From the NCBI GenBank assembly GCA_947623645.1, contig CANQHK010000051.1, positions 1-8,212 on the forward strand: a stretch of 8,212 bases of DNA, read 5' to 3'. Under the pieces are notes generated by a model. It worked only from the letters and a program-made list of their open reading frames with translations, had not been told where the DNA came from and ran no database searches. Positions 1 to 5,763 of this stretch are shown here, in pieces. A program made the position numbers and the translations under genes. How positions within the stretch are numbered: the stretch's first letter is position 1; each line of letters starts with the position of its first letter. This DNA comes from an uncultured Bacilli bacterium (GTDB taxonomy: Bacteria; Bacillota_I; Bacilli_A; RF39; UBA660).

Positions 1-5
1 GATTT

Positions 6-44
6 TCATCGTACCTTTTTGTCGTGAAATATTCTACCTAGCAT
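6..44 (-). CDS. Possible 12-residue leader ORF ahead of a truncated gene
   Basis: A 13-codon frame starts with ATG at 44 and ends with TGA at 6-8. A GAGG ribosome binding site (52-55) lies about 7 bases upstream. The frame would encode MLGRIFHDKKVR. Its stop overlaps a second ATG at 7-9 (ATGA overlap) that opens a frame reading Met-Lys-Ile before the window ends, with AAGG just upstream. It follows the promoter at 72-100 closely, so it would be the first translated frame of that transcript. It may be a leader peptide coupled to the next gene, the start of a frameshifted gene, or chance. I cannot identify the downstream gene from three codons. Confidence 0.28.
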   Translation of the reverse strand: MLGRIFHDKKVR

Positions 45-71
45 ATTTTTGCCTCGAAGTATAACTTTCCT

Positions 72-100
72 ATTATAGCACAAAAAAGATGCCTTTTTAA
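72..100 (-). promoter_or_regulatory. Promoter with extended -10 for the next leftward gene
   Basis: On the minus strand TATAAT (72-77) is preceded by TG-C (78-80), an extended -10. TTAAAA (95-100) sits 17 bases upstream as a four-of-six -35. The -35 lies inside the rbfA terminator, so a new transcript starts just after the operon ends, with an expected start near 65. The -10 is a perfect consensus match. Confidence 0.6.
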
Positions 101-107
101 GCATCTT
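82..107 (-). terminator. Rho-independent terminator of the rimP-rbfA operon
   Basis: On the minus strand a 7-bp stem AAGATGC/GCATCTT (arms 101-107 and 86-92) with an 8-base loop is followed by a run of T at 82-87. The rbfA stop codon (97-99) lies in the loop. This marks the end of the operon, so truB, ribF or rpsO are not expected to be co-transcribed here. Confidence 0.85.
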
Positions 108-450
108 CTCTTTCTTCTTGAATCTGATCTAAAATTTTCTCAATCTTTTCTCCATACTCTATGGATTCATCATAGAGAAATTGTAATTCTGGAGTATGTC
201 TAATTTCAACTCTTTCACTTAATTTTTTTCGAATAAAAGATTTTGCCCGTTCTAAAGATTTTTGGGTTACATCTAAATATTCTCTATTTCGAATGGTGTA
301 ATAAACTTTGGCAAAACTTAAATCGTTGGTAATTGATACATCAGTAATCGTAACATAACGAATATTTTGATCTTTTACTTCTGTTTGTAAAATCGAACTA
401 ATTTCTTTTACAAAAAGATCATTGTATCTTTCAATTTTAATAGGATTCAT
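97..450 (-). CDS. rbfA: 30S ribosome-binding factor RbfA
   Basis: This 117-residue protein matches the usual length and pattern of RbfA, a single KH-fold cytoplasmic factor that binds immature 30S subunits and aids maturation of the 16S rRNA 5' region. Visible family features are the N-terminal R-Y-N-D-L-F helix with I-S-S-I-L-Q, the central ITDV-x-ITNDLSFAKVYY strand region, and the diagnostic C-terminal R-H-T-P-E-L-Q-F-L-Y-D-E-S segment (about residues 84-96) followed by the I-x-x-I-L helix. The ATG at 448-450 overlaps the upstream gene's TGA (447-449) in an ATGA junction. An AGGAG site about 7 bases upstream supports this start. It is the last gene of the operon; its stop falls in the terminator loop. 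Position after infB agrees with the Firmicutes order. Confidence 0.95.
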   Translation of the reverse strand: MNPIKIERYNDLFVKEISSILQTEVKDQNIRYVTITDVSITNDLSFAKVYYTIRNREYLDVTQKSLERAKSFIRKKLSERVEIRHTPELQFLYDESIEYGEKIEKILDQIQEEREDA

Positions 451-848
451 CGCATTTCTCCTAACTTTTTAATTTTTTCTAAAGGCTTTTTTAGAATCTC
501 TCCATCTCGAATTTCAATCAACCATTCTCCCTCTTCATTTCTACATTTTAAGACTTGATTTTTGGAAATTGGATTGATGGAATTAATCATTACTGGCTCT
601 TCTACAACAGTTTGTATACACAACTCTTCTTTTTCTAAATGGAAAAAATCTCGATGGTGATAACTTAACCACTTTGGGTTCTCCATCCCTAATCGAATAA
701 AACCAATAGGCATCCGATCAATTCGAATATAGGCAATCAGTTCACTTGTAATGCAATCACAAAAATCAATTTTTAATCCCAATATAGAAAGTAATTTATC
801 AATTTCTAAAACCGCTTCTTTAACCTGTTCATTAACTTCTGCAATCAT
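447..848 (-). CDS. Unrecognised 133-residue protein between infB and rbfA
   Basis: I do not recognise this family. It occupies the slot that in Bacillus holds ylxP (DUF503, about 90 residues), but it is longer and shows no DUF503-like sequence that I can see. Its start overlaps the infB stop (ATGA at 845-848) and its stop overlaps the rbfA start (ATGA at 447-450). It is therefore a real, translationally coupled gene, with only a weak GGAAA-type site of its own. The protein is soluble: no signal peptide or membrane segment. It has an N-terminal amphipathic helix (about 1-22), a hydrophobic strand region with Cys30, Asp31 and Cys32, a central aromatic/His stretch (Trp60, Tyr63, His64, His65, Phe68, Phe69, His70), and a Lys-rich C-terminal tail. 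From context alone a role in ribosome assembly or translation is a reasonable guess, nothing more. Confidence 0.85.
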   Translation of the reverse strand: MIAEVNEQVKEAVLEIDKLLSILGLKIDFCDCITSELIAYIRIDRMPIGFIRLGMENPKWLSYHHRDFFHLEKEELCIQTVVEEPVMINSINPISKNQVLKCRNEEGEWLIEIRDGEILKKPLEKIKKLGEMR

Positions 849-2965
849 CTTTCGATTTCCAAAAGTTCGTAAGCTTCAATAATATCTTTTTCCTTAATAT
901 CTTGGTAATTTTCTAAAGTAATTCCACATTCAAATCCTTTGCTTACTTCTTTTACTTGATCTTTTTCTCTTTGAATGGATTTAATTTTTCCATTATAAAG
1001 AACAATTCCATCTCGAATAACTCGAGCAAAACTATTATTTTTAATAACTCCATCAGTAACATAACATCCAGCAATATTTCCAATCTTAGAAAACTTAAAG
1101 ATTTGACGGATTTCTGCTTGCCCAAGAACTTTTTCTTCGTAAACAGGTTCAAGCATTCCTTTCATGGCATGTTCCATATCTTCAACGAGTTTATAAATAA
1201 TATCGTAGAGTCGAATTTCAATTCCTTTTTCTTTGGCGGATTCGATGGTTTTGTTGTCTGGCCGTACATTAAATCCTATAATAATAGCATTACTTGCTTT
1301 GGCAAGAACAACATCACTTTCAGTAATCGCTCCAACACTGCTTCGAATGACATGAACGCGAACATCTTCTACTTGAATTTTTTCTAAAGAACTTTTAACT
1401 GCTTCAGCACTTCCGTTAACATCGGCTTTAATAATGACATTAATTTCTTTCAAACCTTGTTGAATAGAACCAAAAAGTTCTTCTAAACTCATCGAAGATT
1501 TGTTGGTATCTTCTTCCCGCATCCGAAGTCTTCTCGCGTCCGCCACCTGCTTTGCTTGCTTTTCTGTTTCAAAAGCCATAAATTTATCACCTGCTAGAGG
1601 AACTTCACTAAGCCCGGTAATTTCAACAGGAGTAGAAGGAGGTGCTACGGTAATATCTTTTCCCAAATCATTTTTTAACGTACGAATCTTCCCTTCAGCT
1701 AAACCTGCAACAATTGGATCCCCTAAACGAAGAGTTCCATTTTGAACAAGGACCGTTGCGATCGTTCCCATATGTTTATCGAGTCTTGATTCGATGACGG
1801 TACCACTTGCGTATCTAGCTGGATTGGCCTTTAATTCTTGCATTTCACTAACCAGTTGAATGGTATCTAAAAGTTCTGGAATTCCTTCTTTCGTATGAGC
1901 AGAGATTTTTACAACAATCGTATCTCCTCCCCATTCTTCTGGAACAATTCCATATTCCATTAACTCCCGCATAACTTTTTCAGGATCAGCTCCTGGTTTA
2001 TCCATTTTGTTGATTGCAACAATAATCGGAACATTGGCTGCTTTTGCATGATCGATTGCTTCTTTGGTTTGAGGCATTACCCCATCATCTGCTGCAACAA
2101 TAATAATGACAATATCGGTAACACTAGCTCCTCTTGCTCGCATCGCGGTAAAAGCTTCATGCCCTGGCGTATCAATAAAAGTAATCTTTTTCCCGTTTGC
2201 TTCAATTTGATAAGCACCAATAGCTTGGGTAATTCCTCCTGCTTCACCACTTACAACATTTGTTTCTCGAATTGCATCCAAAAGAGAAGTTTTTCCATGA
2301 TCAACATGTCCCATGATGGTAACAACCGGTGCTCTTTCCACCAAATCTTCTTCTTTATCGATGATTTCTAAATTTTCAAAATCTGTAATATCTGCAGTAG
2401 CTTCTTTTTTTACCGTCTTATTATAGTCCACTGCTATCAGTTCAACAACATCCATCGCTAAAGATTGATTGACATTTGCCATCATTCCAAGAGCAAACAA
2501 TTTCTTAATAATTTCTGTTCCACTAACTCCAAGAGCATCAGCTACTTCTGCAACCGTCATTCCATCTTTATAGAAAAGTACATCCTCTGATTTTGCAACT
2601 TCATTGGTCATTAACTTTTCTTTATGTTTATACATTTCTTTCTTATCTTGGAAAAACTTTGCTTTGTCATTCTTATTTTTATTTTTAATCTTCGTTTTTC
2701 CTTTTTCTACTTTATAATTTTCTTCTGCTAAATTTTCTACTTTTTCAAAAAATTCATCATCATTATATAAATTATCTTCATCGCTTACATTTTCTTTTTC
2801 TTCTTGCTCTTCTTCTTCGCGAATTCGTCCATCTAAAATCGTAATTTCTTCATCGCTTAATAAATCATCTTGATTTTCTTTCGAAAATCCCATCTCTTGA
2901 CATAGAGAAAATATTTCATCGACTGTTTTTTGAACATCTTCTGCATATTCTAAAACACTCATCAT
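845..2965 (-). CDS. infB: Translation initiation factor IF-2
   Basis: This is a 706-residue GTPase that delivers initiator fMet-tRNA to the 30S subunit and promotes 50S joining. Domains in order: a short helical N-terminal module (about 1-48) resembling the first IF2_N subdomain; a highly charged linker rich in Glu and then Lys (about 48-120); an IF2_N domain (about 132-185); the G domain from about 210 with G1 GHVDHGKT (219-226), G3 DTPGH (265-269), G4 NKMD (319-322) and G5 SAHTKEG (355-361); then the beta-barrel and C-terminal fMet-tRNA-binding domains to the end. No key residue is missing. The first of two consecutive ATGs (2965) is chosen because an AGAGGTGAT ribosome binding site lies at proper spacing. 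It is 27 bases after ylxR; there is no ylxQ between them. The TGA stop overlaps the next start. Confidence 0.98.
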   Translation of the reverse strand: MMSVLEYAEDVQKTVDEIFSLCQEMGFSKENQDDLLSDEEITILDGRIREEEEQEEKENVSDEDNLYNDDEFFEKVENLAEENYKVEKGKTKIKNKNKNDKAKFFQDKKEMYKHKEKLMTNEVAKSEDVLFYKDGMTVAEVADALGVSGTEIIKKLFALGMMANVNQSLAMDVVELIAVDYNKTVKKEATADITDFENLEIIDKEEDLVERAPVVTIMGHVDHGKTSLLDAIRETNVVSGEAGGITQAIGAYQIEANGKKITFIDTPGHEAFTAMRARGASVTDIVIIIVAADDGVMPQTKEAIDHAKAANVPIIVAINKMDKPGADPEKVMRELMEYGIVPEEWGGDTIVVKISAHTKEGIPELLDTIQLVSEMQELKANPARYASGTVIESRLDKHMGTIATVLVQNGTLRLGDPIVAGLAEGKIRTLKNDLGKDITVAPPSTPVEITGLSEVPLAGDKFMAFETEKQAKQVADARRLRMREEDTNKSSMSLEELFGSIQQGLKEINVIIKADVNGSAEAVKSSLEKIQVEDVRVHVIRSSVGAITESDVVLAKASNAIIIGFNVRPDNKTIESAKEKGIEIRLYDIIYKLVEDMEHAMKGMLEPVYEEKVLGQAEIRQIFKFSKIGNIAGCYVTDGVIKNNSFARVIRDGIVLYNGKIKSIQREKDQVKEVSKGFECGITLENYQDIKEKDIIEAYELLEIER

Positions 2966-2992
2966 TCTATATCACCTCTTCTTCTTTTTATT

Positions 2993-3253
2993 TTATGAAA
3001 CCATCTTTAATAATTCCTCATAAACTTCATCTTTTACTTCTACTTCTAGTATACGATCTAAAATTTTACTTTTTCTTGCTTTTTCAATAACTTCCTTGTC
3101 TTTTTTTAAGTAAGCCCCTCTTCCATTCATCTTGGAAGTAGAATCTACTACAACTTCTTGTTGAGGAGTCCGAACCACCCGAATTAAATCTTTCTTTTCA
3201 CATCTTTCTTTTGTAACAACGCAACTTCGCATTGGAATTTTTTTAACTTTCAT
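2993..3253 (-). CDS. ylxR: YlxR-family protein (RNase P modulator RnpM)
   Basis: An 86-residue basic protein of the YlxR (DUF448) family. The family hallmark NGRGAYL is at about residues 43-49. The N-terminal PMRSCVVT segment with Cys11, a second cysteine (Cys18) and the L-I-R-V-V-R strand are also typical. In B. subtilis the homologue binds RNase P RNA and modulates its activity; that function is family knowledge, not visible here. The ATG at 3253 lies 11 bases inside the end of nusA (stop 3243-3245) with only a weak AGAG-like site, so translation is probably coupled to nusA. The usual downstream partner ylxQ (L7Ae-like) is absent. Confidence 0.93.
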   Translation of the reverse strand: MKVKKIPMRSCVVTKERCEKKDLIRVVRTPQQEVVVDSTSKMNGRGAYLKKDKEVIEKARKSKILDRILEVEVKDEVYEELLKMVS

Positions 3254-4340
3254 CGCTATCTCTAAAGTAAATGCCCATCTCTTTTGCTTCTTCTTCTCGT
3301 TTAATATCGATATTGTAGTGCGTCAACCGATGAGCAAGGCGGGCATTCTGTCCTTTCTTTCCAATTGCAAGAGAAAAGTTTTCGCTATCTGCAATAACCA
3401 TAGCTTGCATCTTCTTTGGATCCATAATTAATACTTTTAAGTTTTTCGCAGGAGAAAGTGCATTTTCAATAAATACTTCAGGGGTTTTATCATATTTCAC
3501 AATATCCACTTTTTCTCCATGAAGTTCTTTTAAAATATTGGCAATCCGAGAACCCTTTTCCCCAATACAAGCACCGATTGGATCAATTCGAGAGTTTTCG
3601 GAATAAACAGCAACTTTACTACGAGATCCAGCATCTCTTGCAACCGAATAAACTAAAACACTTCCATCGTTAATTTCAGGAATTTCTAATTCGAATAATC
3701 TCTTTAAAAATCCATAATGCGTTCTAGAAAGTAAAATCAAAATTCCTTTACTGTTGACATCAACTTTACTAACATAAACTTTAATTTGAGAAGCCATCTC
3801 AATTTTTTCACCAGGAATACATTCTCTTTTTGGTAAAATTCCATTGCTTCTTCCAAGATTAATATAGTAGTTATCCGTGTCTTCCAACTCTACCGTACCA
3901 ATTAAAAGTTCATCTTGTTTATCTCCAAGTTCTTCTTGAATACTATTTCTTTCTGCTTCTCTGATTTTTTGAATTAAAACTTGTTTTGCTGTAGAAGTTG
4001 CAACCCGTCCAAAATCTTTTGGTGTAACTTCGGTATCAATCGTATCCCCAACTTCTAAAGTTTTATCAATCTTTTTAGCATCGCTTAAAGAAATCTCTGT
4101 ATCTTCATTGATGTATCTTTCATCATCATCGTCATCCAAATCTTCAACAACCGTAATATAAGAATAAACTTTAATATCTCCTGTTTTACGATCGATCGTT
4201 ACTTTGGAATTCGAGCATTTTGAATCTCTTTTATATGCTGCCATCAAAGCTGCTTCCATCGCTTCATAAATAATTTCTCGATCAATTCCCTTTTCTTTTT
4301 CAACCGTATCGACTGCTTTCAAAAATTCTTTACCATTCAT
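3243..4340 (-). CDS. nusA: Transcription elongation/termination factor NusA
   Basis: A 365-residue RNA polymerase-binding factor acting in pausing, termination and antitermination. Domains: N-terminal polymerase-binding domain (about 1-130), S1 domain (about 140-205), KH1 with GEKG loop (260-263) and KH2 with GKKG loop (327-330). The protein ends soon after KH2, as in other Firmicutes; the acidic repeats found in E. coli NusA are absent. An aspartate run (about 69-73) lies in the N-terminal domain. The ATG at 4338-4340 is chosen over an upstream in-frame ATG at 4370. The family begins with MNGKEF, and a GAAGGGTG site (4347-4354) lies 6 bases upstream of this codon; the upstream start would add 10 non-family residues. 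The start overlaps the end of rimP by 11 bases. Confidence 0.97.
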   Translation of the reverse strand: MNGKEFLKAVDTVEKEKGIDREIIYEAMEAALMAAYKRDSKCSNSKVTIDRKTGDIKVYSYITVVEDLDDDDDERYINEDTEISLSDAKKIDKTLEVGDTIDTEVTPKDFGRVATSTAKQVLIQKIREAERNSIQEELGDKQDELLIGTVELEDTDNYYINLGRSNGILPKRECIPGEKIEMASQIKVYVSKVDVNSKGILILLSRTHYGFLKRLFELEIPEINDGSVLVYSVARDAGSRSKVAVYSENSRIDPIGACIGEKGSRIANILKELHGEKVDIVKYDKTPEVFIENALSPAKNLKVLIMDPKKMQAMVIADSENFSLAIGKKGQNARLAHRLTHYNIDIKREEEAKEMGIYFRDSDES

Positions 4341-4587
4341 AATTATCACCCTTCTCTTTGGCATATACATCTAAGGTATAGGCATCATCAATCAAATCCA
4401 ATTCATCGACAATTGGATTTAAAATTCTCGTTGCTTGAACAACGGTCTTTAAATCAATCACTTCATCGCTATCCAAAACAATGGTTAAAACTTTTCCTTG
4501 ATCCTCTTCTAATATTTCTACAGAATCAATGAAAACGTGCAGTTTATCGAGTCGATTTCCCAGTTTTTCTTCGATTTTTTCTTTCAT
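4330..4587 (-). CDS. rimP: RimP-like ribosome maturation factor, N-terminal domain only
   Basis: An 85-residue protein in the rimP position directly before nusA. It aligns by eye to the RimP N-terminal domain: a first helix (MKEKIEEKLGNRLDKL), a strand ending in the VLTIVLDSDEVIDLKTV region, a helix containing V-Q-A-T-R-I-L, and the D-D-A-Y-T-L-D-V strand matching the family's YTLEVSSPG segment. Typical RimP is about 150 residues with a C-terminal SH3-like domain; here the protein stops (4330-4332) right after the first domain, and nusA starts before the stop, leaving no room for the second. The ATG at 4585-4587 is chosen because a strong GGGAGGAG site (4590-4597) precedes it; an upstream in-frame ATG at 4632 would place the leader hairpin inside the gene. 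RimP acts in 30S assembly; whether this short form keeps that role is unknown. Confidence 0.82.
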   Translation of the reverse strand: MKEKIEEKLGNRLDKLHVFIDSVEILEEDQGKVLTIVLDSDEVIDLKTVVQATRILNPIVDELDLIDDAYTLDVYAKEKGDNYEW

Positions 4588-4594
4588 AACTCCT

Positions 4595-4630
4595 CCCACT
4601 TTTAACAGAAATGAGTGGGTCGCCCCACTC
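4595..4630 (-). promoter_or_regulatory. rimP leader hairpin with an alternative SD-pairing form
   Basis: In the transcript, GAGTGGG (4624-4630) pairs with CCCACTC (4613-4619) around a GCGA loop, a GNRA-type tetraloop. It starts within about 10 bases of the predicted 5' end. The same CCCACT can instead pair with AGTGGG (4595-4600), which contains the first three G of the rimP ribosome binding site (4590-4597). The two helices are mutually exclusive. There is no T-run after the hairpin, so it is not an intrinsic terminator. It may stabilise the 5' end or gate translation of the operon. Confidence 0.5.
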
Positions 4631-4641
4631 AAGTCAACTAT

Positions 4642-4650
4642 ATTCTAACA
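4642..4650 (-). promoter_or_regulatory. Extended -10 promoter of the rimP operon
   Basis: On the minus strand TAGAAT (4642-4647) is preceded by TG-T (4648-4650), an extended -10. No good -35 is visible 16-18 bases upstream, which is tolerated for extended -10 promoters; an A-run (4654-4660) lies in the spacer. The expected start near 4635 places the leader hairpin at the very 5' end. No terminator is visible between the upstream nuclease gene and this site, so read-through could also contribute. Confidence 0.5.
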
Positions 4651-4698
4651 TACTTTTTTTGAAAATACTAGTCTTTTTTTAAAATTTCGTGAACTCCT

Positions 4699-5583
4699 TT
4701 ATAACATCAAATCTTGAAGTTCTTTTAAAGATAGGCCAGTTGATTTGGAAATAATTTCGAGAGAAACTCCATTTTTTATAAGTTCTATTGCTGTTTTTAT
4801 AATTCCTCTTTCTTCTCCAATCTTCTCTCCTTCTTTCTTCCCATCATTATAAAGGAAAATCTTCTCTCCTTTTTCAATCTCTGCTTGATCATAATATTGC
4901 AAGAATCCTTCATCACTCATAAAATTTTTAACTTTTTTAGACATTTTCATAAATTCTTCATCTCCTTTCGATAATCTTTCTACTTCTTTTATACTCTTCG
5001 CTTTTAGCACACTCGCAAATCTTCTTAATGTTTCACTTACATTATAAATCTTATTTGTTACATTTTCAAGTATAAAATGATAATTTTTACAAGTTATGTC
5101 AGGACATTCTGGTAAAAGATATTGAGTATTCGCCATCTCAAAAGTTAGAATTGGCTCTTTTACATCATACTGATTCACTCCATCAATATTAATCGTATAT
5201 ACTTTTGGATATCTATTTTTTCCAATCGTTGTATTTTGAATATAAGTTGTAAAAGCATAATCCATATTTTTTTTGACATCATACTTCCATTGATTCATTT
5301 CCAAAAGAATATAAATCTTTTCATCTGCTATTCTCAAAATAATATCTCCCCGTTTTCCTTTTTCATGGACATTGGATTTAGCAAATTCCATCGATACAAT
5401 ATCTGCTTTTCGAAGAATTTCTTTCGGTATCTTTAAAAATTCATAAACAATCTTTACAATATATTCTTTTTGTTCTTCTTCTAAAGCAATCGATTTAAAT
5501 AAATAGTCATTCTGCATGGAAAACTCTCTTTTTCCATTTCCATTTTCCTTTTTATCCTTTTCTTTTTCTTCTACTTGATTCAT
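4699..5583 (-). CDS. Rpn-family PD-(D/E)XK nuclease / putative transposase
   Basis: A 294-residue protein of the Rpn/PF12784-type 'PD-(D/E)XK nuclease family transposase' group, whose characterised members (E. coli RpnA) are DNA endonucleases that raise RecA-independent recombination. The N-terminus is low-complexity and charged (about 1-20). The QNDYLFK entry motif follows at about 24-30. The likely nuclease core is RGD with Asp80, then Glu95-x-Asn97 (LLEMN), matching the D...E-x-N/Q arrangement. The C-terminus has the family's Gly/Glu/Lys repeat stretch (about 248-260) and a final helix-turn-helix-like segment (about 263-292, STGLSLKELQDL). The ATG at 5583 is preferred to one at 5601 because AAGGAGGAG (5589-5597) lies 5 bases upstream of it and would otherwise be coding. 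No inverted repeats flank the gene, so it is not shown to be a mobile element here. It seems intact. Confidence 0.85.
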   Translation of the reverse strand: MNQVEEKEKDKKENGNGKREFSMQNDYLFKSIALEEEQKEYIVKIVYEFLKIPKEILRKADIVSMEFAKSNVHEKGKRGDIILRIADEKIYILLEMNQWKYDVKKNMDYAFTTYIQNTTIGKNRYPKVYTINIDGVNQYDVKEPILTFEMANTQYLLPECPDITCKNYHFILENVTNKIYNVSETLRRFASVLKAKSIKEVERLSKGDEEFMKMSKKVKNFMSDEGFLQYYDQAEIEKGEKIFLYNDGKKEGEKIGEERGIIKTAIELIKNGVSLEIISKSTGLSLKELQDLML

Positions 5584-5597
5584 ATTTTCTCCTCCTT

Positions 5598-5633
5598 TCA
5601 TTTGAAATATTTTAAGAAAAGATATTTTATCAT
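5598..5633 (-). CDS. 11-residue leader ORF upstream of the Rpn-type gene
   Basis: ATG at 5631-5633 opens a 12-codon frame ending in TGA (5598-5600), encoding MIKYLFLKYFK. Its ribosome binding site AGGAGGTG (5640-5647) is 6 bases upstream and is among the best matches in the window. The stop lies one base before the AAGGAGGAG of the nuclease gene, whose start is 14 bases further on, a spacing suited to re-initiation. The peptide is hydrophobic/aromatic and basic with no Trp, His or other attenuator-like codon run. It may couple or meter translation of the nuclease, or it could be a chance frame. Confidence 0.45.
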   Translation of the reverse strand: MIKYLFLKYFK

Positions 5634-5667
5634 CTTTTTCACCTCCTACATATTATTATTCGTAAAA

Positions 5668-5696
5668 AAAATACAAATGTCATCATTAAATTTCAA
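5668..5696 (-). promoter_or_regulatory. Candidate promoter for the Rpn-type gene
   Basis: On the minus strand TTGAAA (5691-5696, five of six to the -35 consensus) is separated by exactly 17 bases from TATTTT (5668-5673, four of six). It lies between the terminator at 5715-5741 and the leader ORF. The T-rich context makes the -10 less certain. Confidence 0.45.
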
Positions 5697-5714
5697 AGTT
5701 AGCGATTTTATACC

Positions 5715-5741
5715 AAAAAAACTAACTATTGAATAGTTAGT
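5715..5741 (-). terminator. Rho-independent terminator of the membrane-protein unit
   Basis: A perfect 10-base inverted repeat ACTAACTATT/AATAGTTAGT (5721-5730 and 5732-5741) with a one-base centre (effective loop of about 5 bases) is followed on the minus strand by a T-run at 5715-5721. It lies 22 bases after the stop codon at 5764. On the plus strand there is no T-run, so it acts for the minus strand. Confidence 0.88.
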
Positions 5742-5763
5742 CTTCTATATATTAATCATGATT

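Noticed and set aside
956..2371. Plus-strand ORFs opposite infB (about 956-1387, 1500-1745, 2048-2371), and similar ones at 5236-5436 and 6523-6848
   Set aside because: Antisense shadows of well-supported minus-strand genes, with low-complexity Ser/Phe/Asn-rich translations.
4613..4630. Rho-independent terminator upstream of rimP
   Set aside because: The hairpin is stable but has no T-run on either strand, and it lies downstream of the promoter; a leader structure fits better.
4699..5583. Rpn-type gene as a complete insertion sequence
   Set aside because: Despite the 'transposase' family name, no terminal inverted repeats or target duplications are visible around 4640-5740; the gene has its own promoter/leader and appears as a standalone locus.
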